Positions 45,682 to 56,946 of a DNA stretch of 64,000 bases are shown one piece after another (the first letter of the stretch is position 1; each line of letters starts with the position of its first letter). Location: positions 1 to 64,000 of the forward strand of contig CACJBX010000004.1 of the NCBI GenBank assembly GCA_902591755.1. The letters run 5' to 3'. Position numbers and translations under genes: made by a program. Under the pieces are notes generated by a model. It worked only from the letters and a program-made list of their open reading frames with translations. It did no database searches and was not told the DNA's origin. Origin of the DNA: an uncultured Pelagibacteraceae bacterium. GTDB lineage: Bacteria > Pseudomonadota > Alphaproteobacteria > Pelagibacterales > Pelagibacteraceae.

Positions 45682-46972
45682 CCCTCAAACCGCCAAGATT
45701 AGATTTATCTAATGTAATACTACCCCCGTGGGATCTCACTACATCTGATGAGATTGATAAACCCAAGCCAACACTGGACTTAGAGTCACCTCTTCCTTTA
45801 TTTATTTTGTAAAATGGTTTAAAAACGTTTTCATATTCACTCTCAGCTATTCCAGGACCGTCATCATCAACAGTAATTATCAAATTTTTATGAATCTTTT
45901 TTAAATTTACCAAAACTTTATTTGAGTATTTAAGGGAATTATTAATTAAGTTATCTATGCACCTATTTATTAAACTTTTTCTTCCATTAAAAAAAATCTC
46001 TTTCTCTATATTAGAAGTAATATTGTTATTCTCATATTTAATAATTGAATGATTTAGTAATTTTGAAATATCAAAAAGTTCAGTTTTTTCAGATGATGTA
46101 GAGCTAGTAAATTGAAGGTATTCATTTAACATTTTTTCCATATCTTCCACATCTTCAGATAATTTACGTGAAATCTTTTCGTCTTTTATTAGAGCAAGTT
46201 GAAGTTTAATTCTAGTCAGTGGAGTTCTCAAGTCATGGCTTATACCTGAAAGCATTTCAGATCTTTGGTTTAAGTGTCTCAATATTCTCTTTCTCATTCT
46301 TTCAAACTCAAAACCAGCTTGCCTTATCTCCAGAGCACCCGAGGGTCTAAACTCCTCAACATCCTCACCTCTGCCAAATTTTTCTGATGCTTTTGCTAAA
46401 TTTATTATTGGACGAGTTTGATTTTTTAAGAAGATTAGAGCGATTGTAATTAACAAAAATGCTGGGAATGTTATCCATAACGCAAATAATCTGGCCGATG
46501 TATTGGTGACTCTATTCTTTGGAATTAAAAATTCAAAATATCCATTGAGATATTCAATCTTCAACTCAATTAATTCTTTATACGTAGTTGTATCAAACCA
46601 ATAATTATTAAATTTATTTTTCAATTCTCTTCTCAGAGTTCTATCCATGGGACTAAACCATCTTTCCACATCTGTTTCTGGAATATCCCCAAATGTCTGA
46701 AACTTCACATTAAAATTATGATGTTCTTTAAATAGTTTAATCAAATTATCTTTTTCATATTCCTCATTTTCGTACGCATCTATAAAAAATTTAATTTCAC
46801 CCACTAAAGCCCTGGTCATTCCTTTATTAGTTTTTATCCAGAGGCTATCAAAAAAAACAATCGATATAATAATTTGCAATATTATTACTGGTGTAGCTAC
46901 AATTAGTAATGCTCTATAAAAAAGTCTTTTTGGAAGTAACTTTTTGATATAACTACTCAACCCAGAGAACAT
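45659..46972 (-). CDS. EnvZ-like sensor histidine kinase
   Basis: Membrane histidine kinase, about 437 residues from the ATG at 46972, preferred over the track start at 47026 because MFSGLSSYIKKLLPKRLFYRALLI is the usual N-terminus. Two helices flank a ~120-residue periplasmic domain, followed by HAMP (NLAKASEKFGRGEDVEEF), the H-box GISHDLRTPLTRIKLQLALI, N-box NNSLKYS, and G-boxes DDGPGIAESE and SVGLGLSISSDVVRSHGG. It overlaps the upstream response regulator gene by 20 nt. Confidence 0.92.
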   Translation of the reverse strand: MFSGLSSYIKKLLPKRLFYRALLIVATPVIILQIIISIVFFDSLWIKTNKGMTRALVGEIKFFIDAYENEEYEKDNLIKLFKEHHNFNVKFQTFGDIPETDVERWFSPMDRTLRRELKNKFNNYWFDTTTYKELIELKIEYLNGYFEFLIPKNRVTNTSARLFALWITFPAFLLITIALIFLKNQTRPIINLAKASEKFGRGEDVEEFRPSGALEIRQAGFEFERMRKRILRHLNQRSEMLSGISHDLRTPLTRIKLQLALIKDEKISRKLSEDVEDMEKMLNEYLQFTSSTSSEKTELFDISKLLNHSIIKYENNNITSNIEKEIFFNGRKSLINRCIDNLINNSLKYSNKVLVNLKKIHKNLIITVDDDGPGIAESEYENVFKPFYKINKGRGDSKSSVGLGLSISSDVVRSHGGSITLDKSNLGGLRVKISLPF

Positions 46973-47630
46973 AGCCCGAACCTCTAATTGTTTGTAAGTA
47001 TTTTGGATTTTTTGGATTTGTCTCAATTTTTTTTCTGAGCCTAGTAATAATTACATCAATTGATCTTTCTTTATCGATTTTAATTAAATTACCAATATCA
47101 ATTCTTGAAAATACTTTACCAGGATTATTTATCATTTTTTCTAAAATAGTTTTTTCAGTATTGTTAATTTTAAAATTACTATTTTGATTGGTAATCATCA
47201 ACTTATTTAAATCTATTTTAATTGAGCCGAATTCAAGGACATGTTTAAGATTTACTTTTTTGGTTTTTTTTAAGATATTATTAATCCTTAATAAAAGTTC
47301 CTTAGGCTCAAAAGGTTTGGGCAAATAATCATCTGCACCTGTTTCTAACCCTTCAACTCTTTCACTCGCTTCTCCTTTAGCTGTAAGTAAAATGATTGGC
47401 ACATTTAAATTATTTTTATTTTCAGAAATAAATTCTAAACCACTTTTACCAGGCATCATTATATCCAAAACTAAAAGATCAAATTTTATTGTTGAAATCT
47501 TTTCTTTCGCTTCTAATGCATTTGAAGCTGTATTTACTAAATACCCATTTTCATTTAAAAATTGTTTAAGTAATGACCTTATTCCTTCATCATCATCAAT
47601 TACTAAAATATGAGATTTAAAACTTTCCAT
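46953..47630 (-). CDS. OmpR-family response regulator
   Basis: Two-domain transcription factor (225 residues). The receiver has the acidic pair DDDEG, phospho-acceptor Asp in LLVLDIMMPGKSG (~54), LLTAKGEA and DDYLPKPFEPKELL with the conserved Lys. The winged helix ends ITRLRKKIETNPKNPKYLQTIRGSGYVLW. It is cotranscribed with the MarR-type gene (14-nt overlap) and the kinase. The MarR-OmpR pair recalls petP-petR of Rhodobacter, which lie by the bc1 genes there; here petABC is 8 kb away. Confidence 0.93.
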   Translation of the reverse strand: MESFKSHILVIDDDEGIRSLLKQFLNENGYLVNTASNALEAKEKISTIKFDLLVLDIMMPGKSGLEFISENKNNLNVPIILLTAKGEASERVEGLETGADDYLPKPFEPKELLLRINNILKKTKKVNLKHVLEFGSIKIDLNKLMITNQNSNFKINNTEKTILEKMINNPGKVFSRIDIGNLIKIDKERSIDVIITRLRKKIETNPKNPKYLQTIRGSGYVLWVE

Positions 47631-48060
47631 CGATTATTCTTTTTAAAACTATTTCAAAATTTATCACTTCTTTCGAACTTGAGTTAAGTAATGCTTTATA
47701 AATTCTTTTTTTTTGGGATAAAAAAATTTCGTCAAATATTTTCTTACCTTTATCATTTAAAAAAATATGTTTTACTCTTGTGTCCTTTGTATCTTTTTTA
47801 AATTCTAGATAATTTAATTTTTTTAAATCATTTATAACTCTATTTAAACTTTGTTTTGTTACGTTTAGCTTGTTAAGTAATTGAGTAATAGTGATTCCAT
47901 CATAAAATGATATCAAATGCATAGCTTTATGATGAGCCGTTCCTAAATTGTATTTTTTAAGTACTTTTTTTGAATCATTAAATGTTTCCCTGTACCCCAC
48001 AAATATTTTTTCAATAAAACCTTTTAATTGTTCATCTTTTAAGTAAAGAAGATTTTTCAT
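47617..48060 (-). CDS. MarR-family transcriptional regulator
   Basis: Winged-helix regulator of 147 residues. The HTH region is DGITITQLLNKLNVTKQSLNRVINDLKKLNYLEF, followed by the wing KDTKDTRVKHIFLNDKGKKIFDEI. It is first of a MarR-response regulator-kinase group and divergent from ilvE over 65 bp, which probably holds its own operator. A PetP-like role is possible from the gene order only. Confidence 0.88.
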   Translation of the reverse strand: MKNLLYLKDEQLKGFIEKIFVGYRETFNDSKKVLKKYNLGTAHHKAMHLISFYDGITITQLLNKLNVTKQSLNRVINDLKKLNYLEFKKDTKDTRVKHIFLNDKGKKIFDEIFLSQKKRIYKALLNSSSKEVINFEIVLKRIIDGKF

Positions 48061-48075
48061 AATTGGTAAGTTATA

Positions 48076-48104
48076 TTGACATATTATATATAGGAATATA
48101 TTTT
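48076..48104 (+). promoter_or_regulatory. Candidate ilvE promoter, overlapping marR control region
   Basis: TTGACA (48076-48081) is a perfect -35; 17 nt later comes TATTTT (48099-48104), a partial -10, 21 nt before the ilvE ATG. On the other strand TATAAT (48088-48083) is a perfect -10 toward the MarR gene, between the ilvE -35 and -10. The two promoters therefore interleave, and a regulator binding here could affect both. Confidence 0.5.
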
Positions 48105-48125
48105 TTATAAATAAATCTTTTTAAT

Positions 48126-49007
48126 ATGATTCCTTACGATAAAAGAGATGGTAAAATATGGTACAATTCAGACTTAGTTGATTGGTCTGATGTAAAGCTA
48201 CATGTGTTAAGTCATGGTTTACACTATGGAAGTTGTGTATTTGAAGGTGAAAGAGTTTATGATGGAAATATTTTTAAACTTGAGGAACATACTTCAAGAT
48301 TTTTTTATTCAGCAAAAAGAATGGGTTTTGAAATTCCTTATTCTGAGAGCGACATAAATATCGCAACAAAAAAAATTGTATCAGCTCAAAATGTAAAAAA
48401 TGGTTATGTAAGACCTGTAGCTTGGAGAGGAAGTGAGATGATGGCAATCTCGGCTCAACAAACAAAAATTCATGTGGCCATCGCAACTTGGGAGTGGGGA
48501 TCTTATTTTGATCCTAAACTTAAAACTGATGGTATTAAGTTAAATATATCAAATTGGAGAAGACCTTCTCCTGACTCTATACCATGGGATACAAAAGCTT
48601 CAGGACTTTACATGATTTGCACTTTGTCAAAACACGAAGCAGAGAGACAAGGCTATACAGATTCTCTAATGTTAGATCACGAGGGAAATGTTGCAGAAGC
48701 AACTGGTGCAAATATTTTTTTCAAGGACACTAAAGGGGAACTGCATACTCCAGTACCAGACTCATTCTTAGATGGAATTACTAGAAGAACTGTGATTGAA
48801 ATTGCAAAATCTAAAAATATCAAAGTTATTGAGAGAAAAATCTCACCTAACGAATTAAATGATTTTGTTGGATGCTTCTTAACAGGTACTGCAGCAGAGG
48901 TAACCCCTGTTTCGAAAATATCAAATTATTCTTTTAAAGTTTGCAAAACAATAATGGATTTATCAGATAGTTATCAATCTTTTGTTAGAAAAAAAATTGC
49001 AGCTTAA
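48126..49007 (+). CDS. ilvE: Branched-chain amino acid aminotransferase
   Basis: Class IV PLP aminotransferase for Ile, Leu and Val (293 residues). It shows LSHGLHYGSCVFEGERVYDG, RPVAWRG, the PLP lysine in WDTKASGLYMICTLSKHEA (~158), EGNVAEATGANIFF and CFLTGTAAEVTPV. It is a single-gene plus-strand unit; its stop is directly followed by the stop of pgsA on the other strand with no base between. Confidence 0.94.
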   Translation: MIPYDKRDGKIWYNSDLVDWSDVKLHVLSHGLHYGSCVFEGERVYDGNIFKLEEHTSRFFYSAKRMGFEIPYSESDINIATKKIVSAQNVKNGYVRPVAWRGSEMMAISAQQTKIHVAIATWEWGSYFDPKLKTDGIKLNISNWRRPSPDSIPWDTKASGLYMICTLSKHEAERQGYTDSLMLDHEGNVAEATGANIFFKDTKGELHTPVPDSFLDGITRRTVIEIAKSKNIKVIERKISPNELNDFVGCFLTGTAAEVTPVSKISNYSFKVCKTIMDLSDSYQSFVRKKIAA

Positions 49008-49589
49008 TTATTTGTTGTCTTCTGATATTGCATGATCAATGCCTTTTCTCAGATAATCGTAAGCTGTATATAAGGTGATAAAAGCTGAAAGCCATAACAA
49101 TATAATACCAATAGTTTGTGCGTTGTAGTCTTGAAAATTAATTATTTTATTTCCAGTTTCACCAGTTAAAAGTAATGATATTGAAAACATCTGTAAGAAA
49201 GTTTTTAATTTAGCTAATCCTGATACTGGCAAATTCACTTTTCCTTTTGCTAAAAATTCTCTCAGGCCTGAAATTAAAATTTCACGAGTTAAAATAATTA
49301 TTGCTGCAATTACCTCATAATTTTTTATTGTTCCATCCATCACGAGCAAAATAAGTGCTGTTGCTACAATAATTTTGTCTGCTATAGGATCTAAGAGTTC
49401 TCCGAGTTTAGACTCCTCTTTGTATAATCGTGCAAGTAGTCCATCCAAAAAATCAGTAAAAGATGCAATAACAAATAACGTAAATGGAATTATATCTCCG
49501 TAAAACCCAGGTAAGTAATATGTTAAAACAAAAACTGGGACTATTATAATTCGTCCGATCGTTAGGTAATTAGGAAATTTTATTTTCAT
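49008..49589 (-). CDS. pgsA: CDP-diacylglycerol-glycerol-3-phosphate 3-phosphatidyltransferase
   Basis: Membrane enzyme of phosphatidylglycerol synthesis (193 residues). The CDP-alcohol phosphatidyltransferase signature is [29 protein letters not shown] near residues 45-72, with all conserved Asp. About five hydrophobic helices are visible. It follows uvrC with an ATGA overlap, the order found in many proteobacteria. Confidence 0.94.
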   Translation of the reverse strand: MKIKFPNYLTIGRIIIVPVFVLTYYLPGFYGDIIPFTLFVIASFTDFLDGLLARLYKEESKLGELLDPIADKIIVATALILLVMDGTIKNYEVIAAIIILTREILISGLREFLAKGKVNLPVSGLAKLKTFLQMFSISLLLTGETGNKIINFQDYNAQTIGIILLWLSAFITLYTAYDYLRKGIDHAISEDNK

Positions 49590-51421
49590 TCGTGGAAGAA
49601 ATTATATATCTTTTTTGCAACTTTTTCTTCAACTCCTTCCACTGACTTAATCTCATCCAAACTAGCAGACTCCACTGCTCTTGCTGAACCAAAATGGTTA
49701 AGCAAAGCTCTTTTTCTAATTGATCCTATACCTTCTATTTGATCCAATAAAGATTTACTAATACCTTTTTTTCTTCGAGCTCTGTGAGCGCTAATTGCAA
49801 ACCTGTGGGATTCATCTCTAATTCTTTGAAGAAAAAACAAAGTAGGGTCATTTTTTGAAAACTTGTATTCTTTTCCATTATGAAAAAAAGTTTCATTACC
49901 ACTATTTCTAAACTTCCCTTTAGCAATCGCTATTAGCGGAATATCATGAAGTCCAAAATCATTTAATGTCTCTCTTGCTACTGAATATTGACCTTTTCCT
50001 CCATCAACAAAAATAAGATCAGGAAATGAAAGATGACCTTCTTTTTCTTGCACCGCTTTTTTGAATCTTCTTGTAAGTACTTCTTTCATCATACCATAAT
50101 CGTCTTGTTCATTTTTCTTCATTTTTATATTGAATTTCCTATATCTTTTTTTAATAAATCCCTCATCTCCATAAGAAATTAATGCTCCAACACTATTTGT
50201 ACCTTGAATATGACTATTGTCGTAAACTTCAATAAGATTAATATTAGTTTCCAAATCAAATTTTGCGACAACCGATTCAAATAGCTCTCTGTTATTTTGA
50301 GTTTCATGAAGCTTTCTATTCAAACTATCTTTAGCATTTTTAATTGCTTGATTAATTACTTTTAACTTTGAACCTTTTTTTGCAACTGAAATATTCACTT
50401 GCTTACCTTCTTTTTGTGAAAGCGTCTGTTCTATCAAAATTTTCTCTTTAATTTCTTGGGATAGAATAATTGAGGATGGAACACTTTTATTTTCATAAAA
50501 TTGCGAAACAAAAGAATTTAAAATATTTTCTAAATTTTCATCAGGATCATGTTTTGGAAAAAAAGCTTGATTACCCCAATTTTGTTTAGATCGGTAAAAA
50601 AATACTTGAATACAAGTTTGTCCAGATTCTTTATATGCCGCAATAACATCAGCTTCAACTAAGTTTGCTTCATTTATCCTTTGAGATGATTGAATTATGT
50701 TAAGCGATTTTATTCTATCTCTTAGAATTCCTGCTTTCTCAAAATCAAGACTCTCGCTAGCTTTTTCCATTTGATCGGATAAATTTTTTTGTATCTTTCT
50801 CGATTTACCTGAGACAAATTCAATAGCATCATCAACGGTTCTTTTGTATTCGCTTTCATCGATATAACCAACACAAGGACCTGAGCATCTTTTGATCTGA
50901 TATAAAATACAAGGTCTTTCTCTATTTTTAAAAACAGTGTCATCACAAACTCTAAGATGGAATATTTTTTGGATCATTTTTATAGTCCAGTTAGCAGATC
51001 CGGCAGATGCAAAAGGACCAAAATAAAAACCTTCCTTAGTTTTTTTACCCCTATGTCTTTTTATTTGAGACCACTTGTCTTTATTACCGATAAAAATAAA
51101 TGGAAAAGATTTGTCGTCTCTTAGTAAGATATTAAACTTTGGTTTGTGTTTTTTAATAAGATTAGCTTCAAGAAGAAGTGCCTCACTTTCATTTGATGTA
51201 GTTGTAATCTCAATTTTTCGTGTTTGAGATAGCATTCTCTCAGTCCTAATAATATGATTTTTTTCCGATACATAACTTTTGAGTCTGTTAGGCAGGTTTT
51301 TTGCTTTACCAACATAAAGAATTTGATCTTTATCACCCAGCATCTTGTAAACACCTGGAAGCTTTGGAATTAAAGGCAACTCTTTTTTTATGATTTCTTT
51401 TCCAATTTCAGAACTAATCAT
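49586..51421 (-). CDS. uvrC: UvrABC nuclease subunit C
   Basis: Dual-incision nuclease of nucleotide excision repair (about 611 residues from the ATG at 51421, preferred over the track start at 51451, since it gives an 8-nt overlap with folB). It has the GIY-YIG domain [25 protein letters not shown], the Cys patch [19 protein letters not shown], a UVR motif ([21 protein letters not shown]), the RNase H-like domain with [16 protein letters not shown] and FVDGGKGQ, and C-terminal helix-hairpin-helix motifs. Confidence 0.95.
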   Translation of the reverse strand: MISSEIGKEIIKKELPLIPKLPGVYKMLGDKDQILYVGKAKNLPNRLKSYVSEKNHIIRTERMLSQTRKIEITTTSNESEALLLEANLIKKHKPKFNILLRDDKSFPFIFIGNKDKWSQIKRHRGKKTKEGFYFGPFASAGSANWTIKMIQKIFHLRVCDDTVFKNRERPCILYQIKRCSGPCVGYIDESEYKRTVDDAIEFVSGKSRKIQKNLSDQMEKASESLDFEKAGILRDRIKSLNIIQSSQRINEANLVEADVIAAYKESGQTCIQVFFYRSKQNWGNQAFFPKHDPDENLENILNSFVSQFYENKSVPSSIILSQEIKEKILIEQTLSQKEGKQVNISVAKKGSKLKVINQAIKNAKDSLNRKLHETQNNRELFESVVAKFDLETNINLIEVYDNSHIQGTNSVGALISYGDEGFIKKRYRKFNIKMKKNEQDDYGMMKEVLTRRFKKAVQEKEGHLSFPDLIFVDGGKGQYSVARETLNDFGLHDIPLIAIAKGKFRNSGNETFFHNGKEYKFSKNDPTLFFLQRIRDESHRFAISAHRARRKKGISKSLLDQIEGIGSIRKRALLNHFGSARAVESASLDEIKSVEGVEEKVAKKIYNFFHE

Positions 51422-51833
51422 GACTTCTTTTTTTTGAGATTTGTATCCCAACAGAAGAGCAATCTCTCATTATCTCGAGTTTTTCTATTTGAAGGCTTAT
51501 CTTATCTATTCTTTTATCTTTAAAAAGTTCATCAAAAACATCTTCTGCTAATGTTTCAAGAAAATTGTAATGTTTTTTTTTAACAAGTTTTTTAATTAAT
51601 CTTACAACTTTTGCGTAATTTACAATTGATTTAATGTCCTTATCACTTGATGGTTTTTTGTCTACATAATCTATTTCAAGTGAAAATTTTACTTTTTGTT
51701 TTTTTTCTTTTTCAAAGTCAAAATATCCAATTTTAAGATCTAGAAGTAATTCTTTTATAAGAACTTTTTTTTCATAATTAAAAAGCCTTTTAGATTTACT
51801 AATTTTTACGATTTTTAAATTACTTCTTTTCAT
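51414..51833 (-). CDS. folB: Dihydroneopterin aldolase family protein
   Basis: Folate-pathway aldolase/epimerase family (139 residues). An N-terminal extension of ~25 residues precedes the FolB core: [66 protein letters not shown] with the conserved Glu, and [21 protein letters not shown]. It lies between a pteridine-reductase-like SDR (ATGA overlap) and uvrC, so two folate-type genes sit together. Confidence 0.85.
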   Translation of the reverse strand: MKRSNLKIVKISKSKRLFNYEKKVLIKELLLDLKIGYFDFEKEKKQKVKFSLEIDYVDKKPSSDKDIKSIVNYAKVVRLIKKLVKKKHYNFLETLAEDVFDELFKDKRIDKISLQIEKLEIMRDCSSVGIQISKKRSHD

Positions 51834-52585
51834 TCCTTACCCTTCAAGACATCTGGTGTTTGCCAGTTTAAGCTTTGACCACTATCGATTGAAATAACTT
51901 GTCCTGTAATAGATCTATTTTTGATAAAAAAGTCAACAGCTCTACATATTTCTTCCACGTCTACTTGTTTTTTTAAAAGGGTTGAGAGATATTGCCTTCT
52001 AAAGTGACCTTTTGATTGCCTTTTATTTTTAATCGTTGGTCCAGGTGCTATTCCATTAACTCTTACACGAGGTGCAAGACTCATGGCACTAGTTTTTGTC
52101 AAAGTATAAAGACCTGTTTTACTTAAAGTATATGAAAAAAAAAAGGGGGTAAGTTTAAAAACTCTTTGATCAATTATGTTTATAATATTGTTATTTTTTC
52201 CTTTTATATTTTTTCCAAATTCTCTCGATAATATTGCTGGAGCTTTAAGATTAATAGATAAATGTTTTTCCCAACTACTTGAATTGAAATTATCTAGTTT
52301 ATCGTTCTCAAAAATTGATGCATTATTTATTAAACAATCGAAGTATTTTAGTTTCGATTTTGCAAATTTTACTATCTTATTTACATCTTTTTCTTTTCCT
52401 AAATCACCCTTGACAAGATAGACCTTTGATCCTGTTTTTATCAATTCTTTTTTTAAATTTTCAGCTTTCGATTTTGATTTATTATAATGTATGACTATGT
52501 CTTTATTAATTCCAGATAAACTCCTAGCGATTGCAGCACCTATTCTAGTTGCTCCCCCAGTTATTATTATTTTTTGTGCTTCCAC
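51830..52585 (-). CDS. SDR family pteridine reductase-like protein (FolM/PTR1 type)
   Basis: Short-chain dehydrogenase of 251 residues. The cofactor loop TGGATRIG (9-16) has the Arg of the pteridine-reductase TGxxxRxG pattern. The usual catalytic Ser is replaced by Asp139, 13 residues before Tyr152 in SYTLSK (Tyr152, Lys156), the same spacing as in PTR1. NNAS and [10 protein letters not shown] are standard SDR blocks. With folB beside it, reduction of dihydrobiopterin, dihydromonapterin or dihydrofolate is likely; the precise substrate is inferred. It overlaps uvrB by 19 nt. Confidence 0.82.
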   Translation of the reverse strand: MEAQKIIITGGATRIGAAIARSLSGINKDIVIHYNKSKSKAENLKKELIKTGSKVYLVKGDLGKEKDVNKIVKFAKSKLKYFDCLINNASIFENDKLDNFNSSSWEKHLSINLKAPAILSREFGKNIKGKNNNIINIIDQRVFKLTPFFFSYTLSKTGLYTLTKTSAMSLAPRVRVNGIAPGPTIKNKRQSKGHFRRQYLSTLLKKQVDVEEICRAVDFFIKNRSITGQVISIDSGQSLNWQTPDVLKGKE

Positions 52586-54741
52586 TTTTTATCTCTTTTT
52601 TTAGTTACTTTAGTTCCTGGCATTCCCAGAGTGGATCTACCTTTAGGATAAAGCTTATTTTTTACATCATATTGTCTTATTTTAGGATTTAAAGTAATTT
52701 CAAGTTCTGTACTTTCCAACTTTCTAATCTCATCTCTTAATTTAGCTGCTTCTTCAAACTCTAGATTAGACGCAGCATCTTTCATTTTTTTATTTAAACC
52801 CTTCAAGTGTTTTTTTAAATTGCCACCTATATTTGATCCCTCACTAATTTTTACGTAATCTTTTTCGTAAACACTTTCTAAAATATCGCTTATTTCTTTT
52901 TTAATTGATTTAGCATCAATTTTATTTTTTTTGTTATAATCTAATTGAATTTCCCTTCTTCTTTTTGTTTCCTGTATTGCTTTTTTAATACTTTTTGTTT
53001 CTTTATCTGCATATAAGATTACTTTTCCTTCGACATTTCTTGCAGCTCTTCCGATTGTTTGAATTAAAGATGTTTCAGACCTTAAAAAACCTTCTTTATC
53101 CGCATCTAAAATACCAACTAATGCACATTCAGGTATATCAAGCCCTTCTCTTAATAAGTTAATTCCAACTAAAACATCAAAAACACCCATACGAAGATCC
53201 CGCATAATTTCTATCCTTTCAAGTGTGTCGATATCCGAGTGAAGATACCTAACTTTAATTCCATTTTCATGGAGGTACTCAGTCAAATCTTCTGCCATTT
53301 TTTTCGTTAGGGTGGTAACTAGTACTCTATAATTCTTTTCGACAACCTTTTTACATTCGTGCATTAAATCATCCACTTGATTTTTTGCTGGTCTAACCTC
53401 TACCTCTGGATCAATTAATCCAGTGGGTCTAATAACTTGATCGATGTATTTACCTTTTGTTTGCTCTAGTTCCCATGGTCCTGGGGTTGCTGAAACAAAG
53501 ATTGTTTGTGTTCTCATTAAATCCCATTCTTCAAATTTTAATGGCCTATTATCCATGCATGAAGGTAACCTGAATCCATATTCAGCAAGTGTACTTTTTC
53601 TTGATCTATCTCCTTTATACATCCCATTTAATTGGGGAACGGTTACATGAGACTCGTCAACAAATATAATTGCATTATCCGGAAAGTACTCGAATAGAGT
53701 TGGTGGAGGTTCACCTGGTTTTCTACCAGATAAAAATCTTGAATAGTTCTCAATTCCCGCGCAAGATCCAGTAGCCTCTATCATTTCTAAGTCAAACTTT
53801 GTTCTCTCCTCTAGTCTTTGGGCTTCTAACAACTTATTTTCAGATTTATGTTTTTTAAGAGTAAGTTCTAATTCTTTTCGGATATTTATGACTGCCTGCT
53901 CTACAGTAGGCTTTGGTGTAATGTAGTGACTGTTTGCATAAACTTTTATTAAGTTTAGATCTCTGACCTTATCACCGGTCAAAGGATCAAACTCTTCTAT
54001 TTGTTCAAGTTTATTTCCAAAGAGACTTATTCTCCATGCTCTATCTTCTAAATGTGAGGGAAAAATTTCAAGATTTTCACCTCTTACTCTAAAAGTGCCC
54101 CTATAAAAGTTTTGATCATTCCTTTTGTACTGTAAAGCAACAAAAGATTTAATTATTTGTTCCCTGTTATATTCATAATTTTTTTGGAGTGTTAGTGTCA
54201 TTTTACTATAAGCTTCTACGGAACCTAATCCGTAAATACACGACACACTTGCAACAATAAGTACGTCATCTCTTTCTAGCAAAGATCTTGTTGCTGAGTG
54301 ACGCATTCTATCAATCTGTTCATTTATTGAAGCTTCTTTTTCGATATATGTATCTGACCTTGGTACGTATGCTTCAGGAGTATAGTAGTCATAATATGAA
54401 ACAAAATACTCCACAGCATTTTCAGGAAAAAAAGTTTTCATTTCGCCGTAAAGTTGAGCGGCTAATGTTTTGTTTGGGGCTAATATTAAAGCTGGTCTGT
54501 TCGTAGCTTCAATAACTTTTGCCATTGTGAAAGTTTTACCTGATCCCGTAACCCCTAATAAAACCTGATTGAATTGTTCTTTATTAGCCCCAGAAACCAG
54601 TTTTTTAATTGCTTCTGGTTGATCACCTGCGGGTGTAAAATTTGAAATTATTTTAAACTTCTTTCCTCCCTCAAGTTTTCCACTGATTTGTGGTTTTTTT
54701 CCCTCTAAATCGGTAATTAAATCTTGATATGTATTTTGCAT
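52567..54741 (-). CDS. uvrB: UvrABC helicase subunit B
   Basis: Damage-verifying helicase of nucleotide excision repair (724 residues). It has Walker [16 protein letters not shown] (~63), [16 protein letters not shown], the beta-hairpin region [35 protein letters not shown], the C-terminal helicase motifs ([22 protein letters not shown]) and a UVR domain ([20 protein letters not shown]). It starts the uvrB-SDR-folB-uvrC-pgsA series, so both excision genes share one transcript with folate genes. Confidence 0.97.
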   Translation of the reverse strand: MQNTYQDLITDLEGKKPQISGKLEGGKKFKIISNFTPAGDQPEAIKKLVSGANKEQFNQVLLGVTGSGKTFTMAKVIEATNRPALILAPNKTLAAQLYGEMKTFFPENAVEYFVSYYDYYTPEAYVPRSDTYIEKEASINEQIDRMRHSATRSLLERDDVLIVASVSCIYGLGSVEAYSKMTLTLQKNYEYNREQIIKSFVALQYKRNDQNFYRGTFRVRGENLEIFPSHLEDRAWRISLFGNKLEQIEEFDPLTGDKVRDLNLIKVYANSHYITPKPTVEQAVINIRKELELTLKKHKSENKLLEAQRLEERTKFDLEMIEATGSCAGIENYSRFLSGRKPGEPPPTLFEYFPDNAIIFVDESHVTVPQLNGMYKGDRSRKSTLAEYGFRLPSCMDNRPLKFEEWDLMRTQTIFVSATPGPWELEQTKGKYIDQVIRPTGLIDPEVEVRPAKNQVDDLMHECKKVVEKNYRVLVTTLTKKMAEDLTEYLHENGIKVRYLHSDIDTLERIEIMRDLRMGVFDVLVGINLLREGLDIPECALVGILDADKEGFLRSETSLIQTIGRAARNVEGKVILYADKETKSIKKAIQETKRRREIQLDYNKKNKIDAKSIKKEISDILESVYEKDYVKISEGSNIGGNLKKHLKGLNKKMKDAASNLEFEEAAKLRDEIRKLESTELEITLNPKIRQYDVKNKLYPKGRSTLGMPGTKVTKKRDKKWKHKK

Positions 54742-54765
54742 ATATTAAACAAAGTAATAAAATAA

Positions 54766-55977
<1,212 letters not shown>

Positions 55978-55980
55978 AAT

Positions 55981-56925
55981 CTAACCTGCTAGATATTTCT
56001 CTGCCTCTAAGGCAGCCATACATCCCATACCTGCCGCTGTAACAGCTTGTCTAAAAATTTTGTCTTTAACATCTCCGGCTGCAAATATTCCTGGAACGTT
56101 TGTTTCTGTGGAGTCTGGCTTGGTAATCAAATAGCCTTCCTTATCCATTTTTAATTGATCTTTAAACAGTTGAGTTGCAGGATCATGGCCTATCGCAATA
56201 AATAGTCCATCGATTTTCAAATCACTTGTTTTGTTATTCTTTACATTCTTGATTTTTAAACCTTTAACATTTTTAGGATCATCATCTCCAATAATTTCCT
56301 CAACGACTGAATCCCAAATAATCTCAATTTTTTTATTATCCATTAGCTTTTTTTGCAACATTTTTTCTGCTCGTAACTTATCTCTTCTATGTATTAGTTT
56401 TACCTTTGAAGCAAATTTTGTGAGAAACATTGCTTCTTCTACTGCAGCATTTCCACCACCAACTACTGCAACAGTTTTTTCTTTAAAAAAGAAACCATCA
56501 CATGTAGCACATGCAGAAACCCCAAAACCCCTAAATTTTTTTTCAGACTCAAGGTTTAGCCATCTTGCCTGAGCGCCTGTAGAAATGATAATTGAGTCTG
56601 CAGTATATTTTTTACCACTTTCACCCACAGCTTCAAAAGGCTTGGACTTAAAATTAACAGATGAGATATGATCTTCAATCATTTCAGTTCCAACGGCTTT
56701 AGCTTGATCTTTCATTTGGTCCATTAGCCAAGGCCCTTGAATTACTTTTGCAAATCCAGGATAATTTTCCACATCAGTAGTTGTAGTTAACTGTCCACCA
56801 GGTTCCATTCCATGAACTAAAATTGGATTTAACATAGCTCTTGCAGCATAAACTGCCGCTGTATATCCGGCTGGGCCAGACCCAATTATTAACACTTTTG
56901 TGTGTTTAGTTGGATTTTGATTCAT
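55981..56925 (-). CDS. trxB: Thioredoxin-disulfide reductase
   Basis: NADPH flavoenzyme reducing thioredoxin (314 residues). It has the FAD motif VLIIGSGPAGYTAAVYAARA, the redox pair CATC in SACATCDGFFFKEK (~137), the NADPH loop VVGGGNAAVEEAMFL and the C-terminal GIFAAGDVKDKIFRQAVTAAGMGCMAA. It is a lone minus-strand gene between aspC and the ELM1-like gene. In some SAR11 genomes, as I recall, a trxB lies near proteorhodopsin; that is not so here. Confidence 0.95.
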   Translation of the reverse strand: MNQNPTKHTKVLIIGSGPAGYTAAVYAARAMLNPILVHGMEPGGQLTTTTDVENYPGFAKVIQGPWLMDQMKDQAKAVGTEMIEDHISSVNFKSKPFEAVGESGKKYTADSIIISTGAQARWLNLESEKKFRGFGVSACATCDGFFFKEKTVAVVGGGNAAVEEAMFLTKFASKVKLIHRRDKLRAEKMLQKKLMDNKKIEIIWDSVVEEIIGDDDPKNVKGLKIKNVKNNKTSDLKIDGLFIAIGHDPATQLFKDQLKMDKEGYLITKPDSTETNVPGIFAAGDVKDKIFRQAVTAAGMGCMAALEAEKYLAG

Positions 56926-56946
56926 ATCAAAGCTATATAGTAATTT

